Shown in pieces: positions 34,099-44,074 of a DNA stretch of 47,280 nucleotides. Below the pieces are notes generated by a model, which saw only the letters and a list, made by a program, of their open reading frames with translations, was not told the DNA's origin and ran no database searches. Both the position numbers and the translations under genes were made by a program. How positions within the stretch are numbered: the stretch's first letter is position 1; every line of letters begins with the position of its first letter. The stretch spans positions 31,917-79,196 of the forward strand of contig JAMPFB010000001.1 of assembly GCA_023664735.1 (NCBI GenBank), written 5' to 3'. Source of the DNA: Robinsoniella sp. Lineage in GTDB: Bacteria; Bacillota; Clostridia; Lachnospirales; Lachnospiraceae.

Positions 34099-34440
34099 AT
34101 TGAAAAACAACAAAATCAATGAGCAAAGAGAGTACTATCTGCTCCCTTCATGATAGAGAGCCGGTTATGGTGGAATCCGGTATGAAAAGCTTATAGGAAT
34201 GGGTTTGTGAGATGCGAGGTGAATGACAGTAGCTGCAGCCGTAGCCTCTACGTTACAAGAGGAGGATATCGAAATATCATTTCCGTATCCATAAGAGTCA
34301 AAATGAATTGGTGGCAGATGTTCCGATTGGGATAGCTGCTATTTTTATGAAAGCAATCAGGACAATTGATTTTGAAAAGAAGGGTGGCACCACGTATTCC
34401 ACGTCCCTTTAGAGGATGTAGCTGCGTTTGGTGTTTTTTT
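34099..34440 (+). promoter_or_regulatory. Tryptophan T-box leader (tRNA-Trp sensing riboswitch)
   Basis: Stem I shows the AGTA motif (34130-34136 region), the distal loop GGTGGAA after GCCGG, and the specifier region AGGAATGGGTTTG, with UGG (Trp) at 34200-34202. The conserved T-box sequence AGGGTGGCACCACG is at 34381-34394. A terminator stem (CACCACGT with GCG-TTTGGTG, one bulge) ends in seven T at 34434-34440. Uncharged tRNA-Trp should stabilise the antiterminator and allow trpE transcription, matching the operon downstream. Confidence 0.92.
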
Positions 34441-34528
34441 ATTTTATAGAGGGTGTGATACGGTTTTTTAAGAAATATCTCCAGAGCATCTTTGAAGCAT
34501 TGAAAAACATTGAGGTAGGAGGATGTAG

Positions 34529-35938
34529 ATGAAAAGAAAATTAAGGGCTTACAAGAAGACGGTAAGCATTGTGGAGGAAAAAGCAATTTCCATGTTTGAG
34601 AAAATTGCGGGAGGAAAAAAAGGATTTTTATTGGAAAGCTATGATAAGGATAACGGAAGATATTCCTTTTTTGGAGTGGAACCGGAGGAAATCATTACCT
34701 CTAGGGGAAACAGTCTGGTGATTACGAAAAAGGACGGGACAGCAGAGATACGGGAAGGAAATCCCTTAGAGCGCTTAAAGGAATATTACAGCCAGTTTGA
34801 AGTCTTAAAGGATGACGGAGAGCTTGCCATGATAGGCGGGCTTGTAGGCAGTCTGGGATATGATTTTATCCGGTATTCGGAAGAGCTTCCCGATGACAAT
34901 CCGGATACGATTGGAATTGAAACCATCCAGCTCATGCTCACAAAGGAATTTATTTCGGTAGATCACATGGCAGAAACAATGACTGCAGTTGTATTGGAAG
35001 AGGATACGGCGGAAGGAAGGCAGGTGGGAGAAAGGAAGGCACAAGAGCTTATCAGCCTCGTACGGGAAAGCAGTGGAGAGTCTGAAAAAAGCTTTGTCCA
35101 TGATGGAAAAATTGTGGAAAAGACCGATACGCTAGAGCAATATAGTGAAAAAGTGGAAAAAATCAAGAAATATATCAGGGAAGGACATATATTCCAAACG
35201 GTGTTGTCCCAAAGGTGGACGATAGAAACCGAACAGGATGGACTTAAGCTTTATAAAGAGCTTCGGGAATTGAATCCGTCTCCCTACTTATACTATTTCA
35301 ATTTCGGAGAATTTGAACTTATCGGCTCCAGTCCGGAAATGCTTGTAAAGCAGACAGATAACCGGGTGTCTACCTGCCCCATTGCAGGCACAAGGAAGCG
35401 TGGAAAGACAAAAAAAGAGGATGAAGCATTACAAAAAGAGCTTCTGGCAGATGAAAAGGAACGGGCGGAGCATGTGATGTTAGTGGATCTGGCAAGGAAT
35501 GACATGGGAAGGATTGCGGAATTTGGTACCGTGAAGGTTACCCGGTTTATGGAGGTGCAGAATTATTCCCATGTGATGCACATTGTTTCCTTAGTGGAAG
35601 GAAAGAAAAAAGGGGAGTTCCATCCGCTGGATTTGGCAGCAAGCTTCCTCCCGGCAGGCACCTTAAGCGGGGCTCCTAAAATTCGTGCAATGGAAATAAT
35701 CGATGAGCTGGAAACTGTAAGAAGAGGGCTTTACGGTGGCGCTACTGGATATCTGGGCTTTAATGGAAATATGGATTTCTGCATTACAATCCGCACTATG
35801 ATAAAGAAGGGAAATAAGGTATATCTGCAGGCAGGCGCCGGAATCGTGGCAGATTCTGTGGGAGAAAAGGAATATATGGAATGCTGCAATAAGGTAATGG
35901 CATTGGCAAAAACATTGGTGGAGGAGGAGAACTTATGA
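34529..35938 (+). CDS. trpE: Anthranilate synthase component I
   Basis: The 469-residue protein makes anthranilate from chorismate with ammonia supplied by TrpG. The N-terminal region carries the LLES motif (GFLLESYDKD) of the Trp feedback pocket. The chorismate-binding domain shows GHIFQTVLSQRW, NPSPYLYYFNF, IGSSPEMLVK, CPIAGTRKRGK, ERAEHVMLVDLARNDMGR, LSGAPKIRAMEIIDELE and YGGATGYLGF. Full length. A strong AGGAGG site precedes the start. It is the first gene behind the T-box and overlaps trpG by four bases. Confidence 0.96.
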   Translation: MKRKLRAYKKTVSIVEEKAISMFEKIAGGKKGFLLESYDKDNGRYSFFGVEPEEIITSRGNSLVITKKDGTAEIREGNPLERLKEYYSQFEVLKDDGELAMIGGLVGSLGYDFIRYSEELPDDNPDTIGIETIQLMLTKEFISVDHMAETMTAVVLEEDTAEGRQVGERKAQELISLVRESSGESEKSFVHDGKIVEKTDTLEQYSEKVEKIKKYIREGHIFQTVLSQRWTIETEQDGLKLYKELRELNPSPYLYYFNFGEFELIGSSPEMLVKQTDNRVSTCPIAGTRKRGKTKKEDEALQKELLADEKERAEHVMLVDLARNDMGRIAEFGTVKVTRFMEVQNYSHVMHIVSLVEGKKKGEFHPLDLAASFLPAGTLSGAPKIRAMEIIDELETVRRGLYGGATGYLGFNGNMDFCITIRTMIKKGNKVYLQAGAGIVADSVGEKEYMECCNKVMALAKTLVEEENL

Positions 35939-36504
35939 TTTTACTTATTGATAATTATGATTCATTTACTTATAATCTATATCAGTATTTGGGAACCTTT
36001 ACCAGTGATATAAAAGTAGTAAGGAATGACAAAATAACCTTGGAGGAAATCAGACAGCTAGATCCGGATAAAATCGTGCTGTCCCCCGGACCCAAAAGTC
36101 CGGTGGAAGCAGGAATATGCATGGAGGTAGTAAAAGAGTTTACCGGAAAAAAGCCTATTTTGGGAATTTGTCTGGGACATCAATGCATTGGGGAAGCGTT
36201 AGGAGGAACGGTTTCCTATGCAAAGACAATTTTCCACGGGAAGCAGAGCAGCATTACCCATGAAGGAAAAAGCATTTTTAAGGGAATCAATTCCCCCATT
36301 CTGGTTGCAAGATATCATTCTCTGGCAGTACAGGCGGAAAACCTGCCGGACTGTCTGGAAATTATGGCAGCTACAGAGGATGGGGAAATCATGGCAATGA
36401 AGCATAGGGACTACCCAGTTGTAGGGCTTCAGTTTCATCCTGAGAGCATTTATACGGAGCATGGAAAGCGCCTGATAGAAAATTTTGTAAATGACCAGAT
36501 ATAA
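35935..36504 (+). CDS. trpG: Anthranilate synthase component II (glutamine amidotransferase)
   Basis: The 189-residue class-I glutamine amidotransferase has the catalytic Cys in GICLGHQCIG, the oxyanion motif SPGPKSP, and His/Glu in FHPESIYTEHGKRLIENF. It starts LLIDNYDSFTYNLYQYLG as usual. The start codon overlaps the trpE stop (ATGA), fitting stoichiometric coexpression. In many bacteria TrpG is followed by, or fused to, TrpD; here it is the short unfused form and trpC begins 20 bp later. It might also serve folate synthesis as PabA, but position favours tryptophan. Confidence 0.95.
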   Translation: MILLIDNYDSFTYNLYQYLGTFTSDIKVVRNDKITLEEIRQLDPDKIVLSPGPKSPVEAGICMEVVKEFTGKKPILGICLGHQCIGEALGGTVSYAKTIFHGKQSSITHEGKSIFKGINSPILVARYHSLAVQAENLPDCLEIMAATEDGEIMAMKHRDYPVVGLQFHPESIYTEHGKRLIENFVNDQI

Positions 36505-36523
36505 AGGGACGGGTGAGAAAAAG

Positions 36524-37312
36524 ATGATTTTGGATGTAATTGTAGAAGATAAAAAGAAAAGACTCATGCAGGCAAAGGAAAAGGTTTCGCCGCAGCAGAT
36601 GAAGGAGCTTGCAATCCATTGTGAAAGAAAGCAGGTAAGCTTTTATCAGGCATTAAAAAAGCCCGGACTTTCCATTATAGGAGAATTTAAGAAGGCGTCG
36701 CCTTCCCATGGGAATATGGATAATAAAATCAACCTGACAGACCGGATTGACCAGTACAATGCTTCAGTAGATGCCATTTCCTGTCTGACTGAGGAGGATC
36801 ATTTTTTAGGAAGCGTGGATTATTTTAAGGAAATCAGAGAGATTACACCCCTGCCTATGATTCGGAAGGATTTTATAATTGATCCGTATCAGATATTTGA
36901 AGCTAAGACAATCGGAGCGGATTGTATTCTGTTAATTGCGGCCATTCTAACAGACCGGGAAATGAAGCAGTTTTATAAGCTTGCCTATGATCTTGAAATG
37001 GATGTACTGGTTGAAGTCCATGATGAGGAAGAGATGAAACGCGCTTTGGGGCTGGAGGCAAAAATTATTGGCGTCAATAACCGGAATTTAAAGGATTTTA
37101 CGGTTGACTTAAATATTTCAAAGGAGCTTTCCAAAATGGTGCCCAAAGAGACGGTGTTCGTGTCGGAAAGCGGCGTTACAAAGGATGAGGACATTAGCTT
37201 TTTGAAAGAATGTCGGGTGGATGGCCTTTTAATCGGGACAGTCTTTATGGAAGCAGAAAAGCCTAAGGAGCTTGCCGTTAAATGGAAAAAAATTTTTCAG
37301 ACAGGTAAATGA
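36524..37312 (+). CDS. trpC: Indole-3-glycerol-phosphate synthase
   Basis: This 262-residue TIM-barrel enzyme closes the ring from CdRP to indole-3-glycerol phosphate. Features are IGEFKKASPSHG with the catalytic Lys, YNASVDAISCLTEEDHFLGS, MIRKDFIIDPYQIFEAKTIGAD, VLVEVHDEEEM, IIGVNNRNLKDF and SESGVTKDEDI. ATG at 36524 follows GGGTGAG and the family N terminus MILDVIVEDKKKR; an upstream frame from 36491 overlaps trpG. It directly follows trpG without the expected trpD between them, so its substrate supply depends on an anthranilate phosphoribosyltransferase encoded elsewhere. Confidence 0.94.
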   Translation: MILDVIVEDKKKRLMQAKEKVSPQQMKELAIHCERKQVSFYQALKKPGLSIIGEFKKASPSHGNMDNKINLTDRIDQYNASVDAISCLTEEDHFLGSVDYFKEIREITPLPMIRKDFIIDPYQIFEAKTIGADCILLIAAILTDREMKQFYKLAYDLEMDVLVEVHDEEEMKRALGLEAKIIGVNNRNLKDFTVDLNISKELSKMVPKETVFVSESGVTKDEDISFLKECRVDGLLIGTVFMEAEKPKELAVKWKKIFQTGK

Positions 37313-37388
37313 AGCAGTAGGAATGGAAAGAAATTTATAGGCGGTAGAAGAATCTGGGAGAGAGATAAAAAGAAATGCAGGTGATAAG

Positions 37389-38039
37389 ATGAATGCAATA
37401 CCAGAAATCAAAATCTGTGGGATTACATCCGTAAAGGAAGCAGAGCTGCTGATAGAAGAAAAAGTGGATTATGCAGGCTTGGTTTTGTTTTATGAAAAGA
37501 GTAAAAGAAACAATACAGTGAAACAAGCAGAACGCATTTTAAAGCGTTTTCAAGAAAAGGCAGAGAAAGAGCATTCGGTAAAAACAGTTGCGGTTGTTGT
37601 TTCTCCCACAAAGGAACAGATAAGCAGAATAGAAGAAATGGGCTTTGATTATATCCAGATTCATGGCTATCTTGATAAGGAGCTTTTGGATTTTATTCAT
37701 ATTCCCCTGTTCCGGGCGGTCTGTGTTAAGGACATGGAACAGCTTGGATGGATAAGGGGCTGTGGGAAGATTGAGGCGCTGTTGTTTGACGGGCTGCTTC
37801 CCGGAGCAGGGCAGGTGTTTGACTGGAAGCTGATGGAGGAAGCAAAAAAACAGTTAGCAGGCTGGAATGTGAAGCTTTTTCTGGCAGGAGGACTGACGGT
37901 TGACAATGTAAGAGAGGCAATAAAAACAGTAAGCCCCCATGGAGTGGATGTGAGCAGCGGAGTGGAGCTTAGCCGGGATAAGGTTGGAAAAGACCCGGAA
38001 AAAATCAGGCGCTTTGTAGAGGAAGTGCGAAAAGGATGA
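37389..38039 (+). CDS. trpF: Phosphoribosylanthranilate isomerase
   Basis: The 216-residue TIM-barrel isomerase converts PRA to CdRP. IKICGITSVKEAELLIE has the catalytic Cys, GLVLFYEKSKRN replaces the usual FxxxSPR stretch, and IQIHGY, LLFDGLLPGAGQVFDW with the catalytic Asp, FLAGGLTVDNV and GVDVSSGVE follow. It lies 76 bp after trpC with an AGGTGATAAG site. Sequence is rather divergent in the middle, but the active-site motifs are present. It acts just before TrpC. Confidence 0.93.
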   Translation: MNAIPEIKICGITSVKEAELLIEEKVDYAGLVLFYEKSKRNNTVKQAERILKRFQEKAEKEHSVKTVAVVVSPTKEQISRIEEMGFDYIQIHGYLDKELLDFIHIPLFRAVCVKDMEQLGWIRGCGKIEALLFDGLLPGAGQVFDWKLMEEAKKQLAGWNVKLFLAGGLTVDNVREAIKTVSPHGVDVSSGVELSRDKVGKDPEKIRRFVEEVRKG

Positions 38040-38094
38040 TAGGTATGGCCCATGAAAGGACAGGGCAATCAGGAAAGAAAGGAAAGGACAAAAA

Positions 38095-39279
38095 ATGAGC
38101 AGTGCATATTACGGACAATTTGGAGGACAGTATGTTTCCGAATCTTTAATGAATACATTAAAAGAGCTGGAAACAGCATTTGAGGATGCCATAAAAGATA
38201 AATCCTTTATAGAGGAGTATCATTACTATTTAAAAGAATATGTAGGAAGGGAAACCCCTCTTTATCTGGCAAAGCGTTTGACGGAGAAATATGGAACCAA
38301 AATTTATTTAAAAAGAGAAGATTTAAACCATACAGGCGCCCATAAGATTAACAATGTAATCGGGCAAATTCTACTGGCAAAAAGAATGGGAAAGACAAAG
38401 GTCATAGCAGAAACAGGCGCAGGACAGCATGGAGTGGCGACGGCAACCGGGGCAGCGCTGTTTGGCATGGAATGTACGGTCTATATGGGCTCTGAGGATA
38501 TAGAAAGACAGCATTTGAATGTGATGCGCATGGAAATGCTGGGGGCAAAGGTGGTTTCTGTGCAGTCCGGCTCTAATACTTTAAAGGATGCCACCAATGA
38601 AGCAATTCGCACATGGGCAAAAAAAGCAGAAGATACCTTTTATGTAATCGGTTCTGCAGTAGGTCCCCACCCGTATCCCAAAATAGTAAAGGAATTTCAA
38701 AAAGTCATTGGCATAGAGGCAAAAAAACAATTTCTGGAAAAAGAAGGAAGGCTGCCGGAGATAGTTATGGCATGTGTAGGCGGCGGTTCTAATTCCATTG
38801 GAATGTTTGCGGATTTTCTGGAGGAAAAGGAAGTGGAGCTGATTGGCGTAGAGGCAGCAGGCCTTGGCATAGAAACAGGAAAACACGCTTCTGCCATGGC
38901 GCTTGGAAAGCCGGGAACTCTCCATGGAATGAAATCCTATCTTTTACAGGATGATGATGGAAATGTACAGCTTGCCCATTCCATTTCTGCAGGGCTGGAT
39001 TATCCGGGGGTTGGGCCGGAGCATGCCTATTTAAAGGAAACCGGAAGGGTACAATATGTTTCCATTACGGATGACGAGGCAATGGCTGCTTTATCGGAGC
39101 TTTGCAGATTAGAGGGCATCATACCTGCCATAGAAAGCGCCCATGCCCTTGCCTATGCTTTAAAAAAGGCAAAGACCATGAAAAAGGATGAGGCAATTTT
39201 AATCTGTCTTTCCGGCAGGGGAGATAAGGATGCCCATACGATTGAAGCCTATTTCTCCGGGAAAGGCTATTTGAATTAA
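38095..39279 (+). CDS. trpB: Tryptophan synthase beta chain
   Basis: The 394-residue PLP enzyme condenses indole with serine. The PLP lysine is in [15 protein letters not shown], with [45 protein letters not shown] for the phosphate, and [13 protein letters not shown]. It begins with [12 protein letters not shown], the type 1 TrpB pattern that partners with TrpA. A GGAAAGGA site precedes the start, and trpA follows after 23 bp. Confidence 0.97.
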   Translation: MSSAYYGQFGGQYVSESLMNTLKELETAFEDAIKDKSFIEEYHYYLKEYVGRETPLYLAKRLTEKYGTKIYLKREDLNHTGAHKINNVIGQILLAKRMGKTKVIAETGAGQHGVATATGAALFGMECTVYMGSEDIERQHLNVMRMEMLGAKVVSVQSGSNTLKDATNEAIRTWAKKAEDTFYVIGSAVGPHPYPKIVKEFQKVIGIEAKKQFLEKEGRLPEIVMACVGGGSNSIGMFADFLEEKEVELIGVEAAGLGIETGKHASAMALGKPGTLHGMKSYLLQDDDGNVQLAHSISAGLDYPGVGPEHAYLKETGRVQYVSITDDEAMAALSELCRLEGIIPAIESAHALAYALKKAKTMKKDEAILICLSGRGDKDAHTIEAYFSGKGYLN

Positions 39280-39302
39280 AAACAGGGAGAAGGAGCGGAA
39301 GC

Positions 39303-40100
39303 ATGAAAAACAGAATAGAAGAAAAATTAGAAATGATAAAGGAAAAAGGGGAAAAGGCATTTGTTACCTATATGACGGCAGGACTTCCGGACATGGAAGG
39401 CTGCGGGCAGCTGATAAAGGCGCAGGAGGAAGCGGGAACGGATATTTTGGAATTAGGCATTCCTTTTTCCGACCCGGTAGCGGACGGTCCGGTTATTCAG
39501 GCAGCTTCCTATAAATCCATAGGCAGAGGAACCAATTTAAAAAATTCTCTTGAACTAGTGGAAAGAGTAAGAAAAGAAGGCTGTGAAGTCCCCATTGTCT
39601 TTATGATGTACTTTAATACGATCCTTTTTTATGGGATTGAAAATTTTGTAAAAGCCTGTGCAAACGCAGGCATAGACGGTTTGATCGTACCGGATCTGCC
39701 ATTTGAGGAGCAGAAGCAGCTTCAGGATGAATTGGACAAAAACCAGCAGGCGCCAATTTTAATCCAGCTTGTATCTCCGGTTTCAGGAGAGAGGATTCCA
39801 ATGCTTTTAGAGAATGCAAGAGGCTTTGTCTACTGCGTATCAAGCATGGGGGTTACCGGACAGGCAGCAGAGTTTCATAAAGATGTGTTGAATTATTTGA
39901 CAAAAGTAAAGCAGGTTTCCAAAATTCCGGTTATGATGGGGTTTGGCATCCGCACTCCAAAAGATGTGCTTCCTATGAAGGAGGTAATTGACGGATGCAT
40001 TGTAGGTTCTCATTTTATCAATCTGTTAGAAGAGCACCAATATGACATAGAAGCGGCAAAGGAATATTGCAGCAGCTTTCGGAAAGAATTGAATGGCTAG
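39303..40100 (+). CDS. trpA: Tryptophan synthase alpha chain
   Basis: The 265-residue TIM barrel cleaves indole-3-glycerol phosphate and channels indole to TrpB. Features are FVTYMTAGLPD, LELGIPFSDPVADGPVIQAA with the catalytic Glu and Asp, IVFMMYFNTILFYGIENF, GLIVPDLPFEE, YCVSSMGVTGQ and VMMGFGIRTPKD. AAGGAG precedes the start. It is the last trp gene. No clear terminator was found before repeat copy E, which may itself supply strong hairpins. Confidence 0.96.
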   Translation: MKNRIEEKLEMIKEKGEKAFVTYMTAGLPDMEGCGQLIKAQEEAGTDILELGIPFSDPVADGPVIQAASYKSIGRGTNLKNSLELVERVRKEGCEVPIVFMMYFNTILFYGIENFVKACANAGIDGLIVPDLPFEEQKQLQDELDKNQQAPILIQLVSPVSGERIPMLLENARGFVYCVSSMGVTGQAAEFHKDVLNYLTKVKQVSKIPVMMGFGIRTPKDVLPMKEVIDGCIVGSHFINLLEEHQYDIEAAKEYCSSFRKELNG

Positions 40101-40157
40101 ACTTTTCATAATGGAAATGACTTCTTCTGAAAGGGCTTTCTGCATACATTGTATTAT

Positions 40158-40735
40158 GGATAAAATGGTGATGGGGTGGGCTTTGAGATGCGGACGTGGG
40201 AGCTGGCAGGGCATAGGATAGTATTCCAGACACGCTCTCGCTCTGCAAAGACGCAGCGGTACTAATGCACCAAAATACGGTGCATAAGTGCCGGCGACTT
40301 TGCCAAGGTCTGGAAGACTATCCTATGCCCTGCCAGCTCCCACTGTGTATTGGCAAACCCTATATATGAAAAAGCTCTATATATTGATATAGAAAAGCTA
40401 TAGCAGGTTGTTTTAGCAGGATGTTGGGGACATTTAGGCAATAAACAATCTTTTTTAGTAGAGCCTGCGAAAAACAGCAACAGCGGGATGAGAGGGGATT
40501 GGCTTTCTTGTTTTGGATGGCGCTTTTCCTTAACAGTCTTTTCGTAACCTAGGGAAAAATTGCCATGGACGGCAATTTTAGTCATATTGCGCCATGGAGG
40601 GCGCTATATGACGACCCGAACGGCATCCGCAACTTCCCAAGGCTGTTTAGGAAAAGCGCCATCTAAAACACGAAAAGCCAATCCCCTCTCATCCCGCTGT
40701 TGCGTCCGTTTAGCCACCCCTCTCTGAGCTGTTAC
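40158..40735. repeat. Composite structured repeat copy E (short linker)
   Basis: Order: worn left end (GGATAAAATGG), hairpin II (40196-40343), a linker shortened to about 133 bp, hairpin I (40477-40703), flank, terminus GAGCTGTTAC ending at 40735. Orientation equals copy D. Both hairpins are full length. The variable arm positions differ from D on both sides, for example GAGCTGGCAGGGC against GCCCTGCCAGCTC in hairpin II. With the promoter this explains 40101-40844, apart from the first 57 bp, where nothing was seen. Confidence 0.88.
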
Positions 40736-40765
40736 GAATTTCCGCAGCCTGCCCCCTTATTTTCC

Positions 40766-40794
40766 TAGACAAATGTAGGGAAAAAAGATATAAT
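40766..40794 (+). promoter_or_regulatory. Promoter of the GGDEF-like gene
   Basis: TAGACA at 40766-40771 and a perfect TATAAT at 40789-40794, spacer 17 bp. The -35 begins 31 bp after the end of repeat copy E. Confidence 0.8.
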
Positions 40795-40844
40795 GACAGA
40801 AAGGGAAAGGGCATTTCAAAAAGTAGAGAAGGAGAGGTGGCGGC

Positions 40845-41777
40845 ATGGCATTTGGGTTGGTTTCATTGGAGAAGCGATTGAAGGAAAATATCAAGCATTA
40901 CAGATTGTCACAGTTGTATGACATAGGGAGATTAACAATCTATTTAGACAGCATTGGAAAGATAAGCGGACTGCAGATGCTGCTAACTGATCGGCATGGG
41001 GAAAAGGCTGTTTGCATTGGTGATTTTGTGGGCTTTGTTCCGGACGTGGTAAATAAGCCGGGCGAAAAGATTAGGATTATGAACCGCACCATTGGACATT
41101 TGTACATAAAAGGAGAAGAGTATAAAGAGGATGAAAGGCTTTCTAAACTGGTTGAAAGTCTCGTGGAACAGCTTGCTATACAGGGGTATAAGTCCTATGC
41201 CTGTATGGAAACCTCCATCTATGCGGATGAACTGGAGAAAAAGCTGGAGAAGGAGCAGTATCAGGTAAAGCATGGGGAAAAGCAGGATGCTTTGACAGCA
41301 ACCTTAAACAGTACCTATTTTGATAATCGCATGAAGGTGATTGATAGGTCCGACGTAGTTCCGGTAGCTGTCTTAAGCGTGAATATCAATGACTGGAAGT
41401 TTTTTAATGACCATTTTGGGGACGAGGAAAGCGACAGATTGATTCAGAAGGCGGCAGAATTTTTAAAGGAAGAGGCAAAGCCGGATTATGTAATCGGCAG
41501 GTGCGGGGGCGACTGTTTCAGCGTGCTGATTCCCATGGCAGAGGAAGGGGAGGCAGAGGACTACTGCAGACGGGTAAAGGAAAATTGCAGCAGCTTTCAG
41601 GACGAAAAGCTGATTCTGTCCATAGCTTGCGGCATTGTCACCAAGACCAATGTGGAAGAAAAGTTAGAAACGCTTTTGTCTGATGCGGAATATGAAATGT
41701 TCGATGACAAATTTTCCATAAAAAATGCTCCGGGATATAGGGAAAAACTGGAAAAGCTCCTTGTTGAAAGAGCATAG
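40845..41777 (+). CDS. GGDEF-like domain protein with altered signature
   Basis: In this 310-residue soluble protein, residues 1-130 form an unassigned sensor-like region (LYDIGRLTIYLDSIGKISGLQ, then VNKPGEKIRIMNRTIG). A helix at about 130-150 leads into a GGDEF-type cyclase fold at 150-300: TLNSTYFDNRMKVIDR, LSVNINDWKFFNDHFGDEESDRLIQ, then RCGGDCFSVLIP near 220 and LSIACGIVT. The signature is GGDCF rather than GG(D/E)EF, so the metal and catalytic Glu/Asp pair is incomplete and c-di-GMP synthesis is uncertain. It could be a degenerate GGDEF that binds or senses GTP. GAAGGAGAGG precedes the start. It is monocistronic behind repeat copy E. Confidence 0.75.
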   Translation: MAFGLVSLEKRLKENIKHYRLSQLYDIGRLTIYLDSIGKISGLQMLLTDRHGEKAVCIGDFVGFVPDVVNKPGEKIRIMNRTIGHLYIKGEEYKEDERLSKLVESLVEQLAIQGYKSYACMETSIYADELEKKLEKEQYQVKHGEKQDALTATLNSTYFDNRMKVIDRSDVVPVAVLSVNINDWKFFNDHFGDEESDRLIQKAAEFLKEEAKPDYVIGRCGGDCFSVLIPMAEEGEAEDYCRRVKENCSSFQDEKLILSIACGIVTKTNVEEKLETLLSDAEYEMFDDKFSIKNAPGYREKLEKLLVERA

Positions 41778-41848
41778 GAAAAGATGTAAAAATTTTATAA
41801 ATTTGTTAAAAAATTCCGAAATTCCCTTTTCTTATGAAAAAAATCGAG

Positions 41849-41854
41849 TATAAT
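41849..41854 (+). promoter_or_regulatory. -10 box of the groESL promoter
   Basis: A perfect TATAAT lies 43 bp before the groES start, with no convincing -35 at 16-18 bp (CTTTTC). No CIRCE inverted repeat (TTAGCACTC-N9-GAGTGCTAA) was found between 41778 and 41891. Confidence 0.5.
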
Positions 41855-41891
41855 AAGAGAATTGTAGTGAATATTTAAAGGAGGAGTTAAC

Positions 41892-42179
41892 ATGAAGTTA
41901 GTACCATTAGGAGACAGAGTCGTATTGAAGCAATTAGTTGCGGAGGAGACTACCAAGTCAGGCATTGTATTACCCGGGCAGGGAAAAGAGAAGCCACAGC
42001 AGGCTGAAGTGGTTGCAGTAGGTCCTGGCGGAGTGGTAGACGGAAAAGAAGTTAAGATGGAAGTGAAGGTTGGAGATAAAGTCATTTATTCCAAATATGC
42101 CGGAACGGATGTAGAGTTGGATGATGAAACATTTATCGTAGTAAAACAGAATGATATTCTGGCAGTCATCGAAGCATAA
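41892..42179 (+). CDS. groES: Co-chaperonin GroES (Cpn10)
   Basis: The 95-residue lid protein of the GroEL chamber. Features are KLVPLGDRVVLKQLVAEETTK at the N terminus, the mobile loop SGIVLPGQGKEKPQQAEV that docks on GroEL, VAVGPGG, VGDKVIYSKYAGTDVELDDE and a standard ending ILAVIEA. AAAGGAGGAG precedes the start. groEL begins 72 bp later on the same transcript. Confidence 0.97.
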   Translation: MKLVPLGDRVVLKQLVAEETTKSGIVLPGQGKEKPQQAEVVAVGPGGVVDGKEVKMEVKVGDKVIYSKYAGTDVELDDETFIVVKQNDILAVIEA

Positions 42180-42221
42180 AGAGCAGAAGCATTTAACTCC
42201 GGTCATGTACCGGAGCAGTAA

Positions 42222-43874
<1,653 letters not shown>

Positions 43875-43913
43875 GACGGATGGCTCATTGCTAAAGATGT
43901 AGGAAGTGATATA

Positions 43914-43956
43914 AGAGAACTGATGGGAGGAGTTTCTTTTCATTGGTTCTCTTTTC
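43914..43956 (+). terminator. Rho-independent terminator of groESL
   Basis: AGAGAACTGATG (43914-43925) pairs with CATTGGTTCTCT (43941-43952) through two G-T pairs and is followed by TTTT. Confidence 0.8.
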
Positions 43957-43987
43957 TTCGTTATGTCCCCAAAATCTATTTTCCATA

Positions 43988-44016
43988 TGTGCAGAAAAAT
44001 TTTTTTATGCTATACT
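43988..44016 (+). promoter_or_regulatory. Candidate promoter of the cysteine-synthase-like gene
   Basis: TATACT at 44011-44016 with a weak TGTGCA 17 bp upstream. The leader to the start codon at 44075 is about 50 nt, too short for a T-box or SAM riboswitch. No repeat element is nearby. Confidence 0.45.
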
Positions 44017-44074
44017 ATCCAAGGAATAAAAATACAATGGAATAGAAGTAGAAAATAAACAAAGGGGTATCAAA

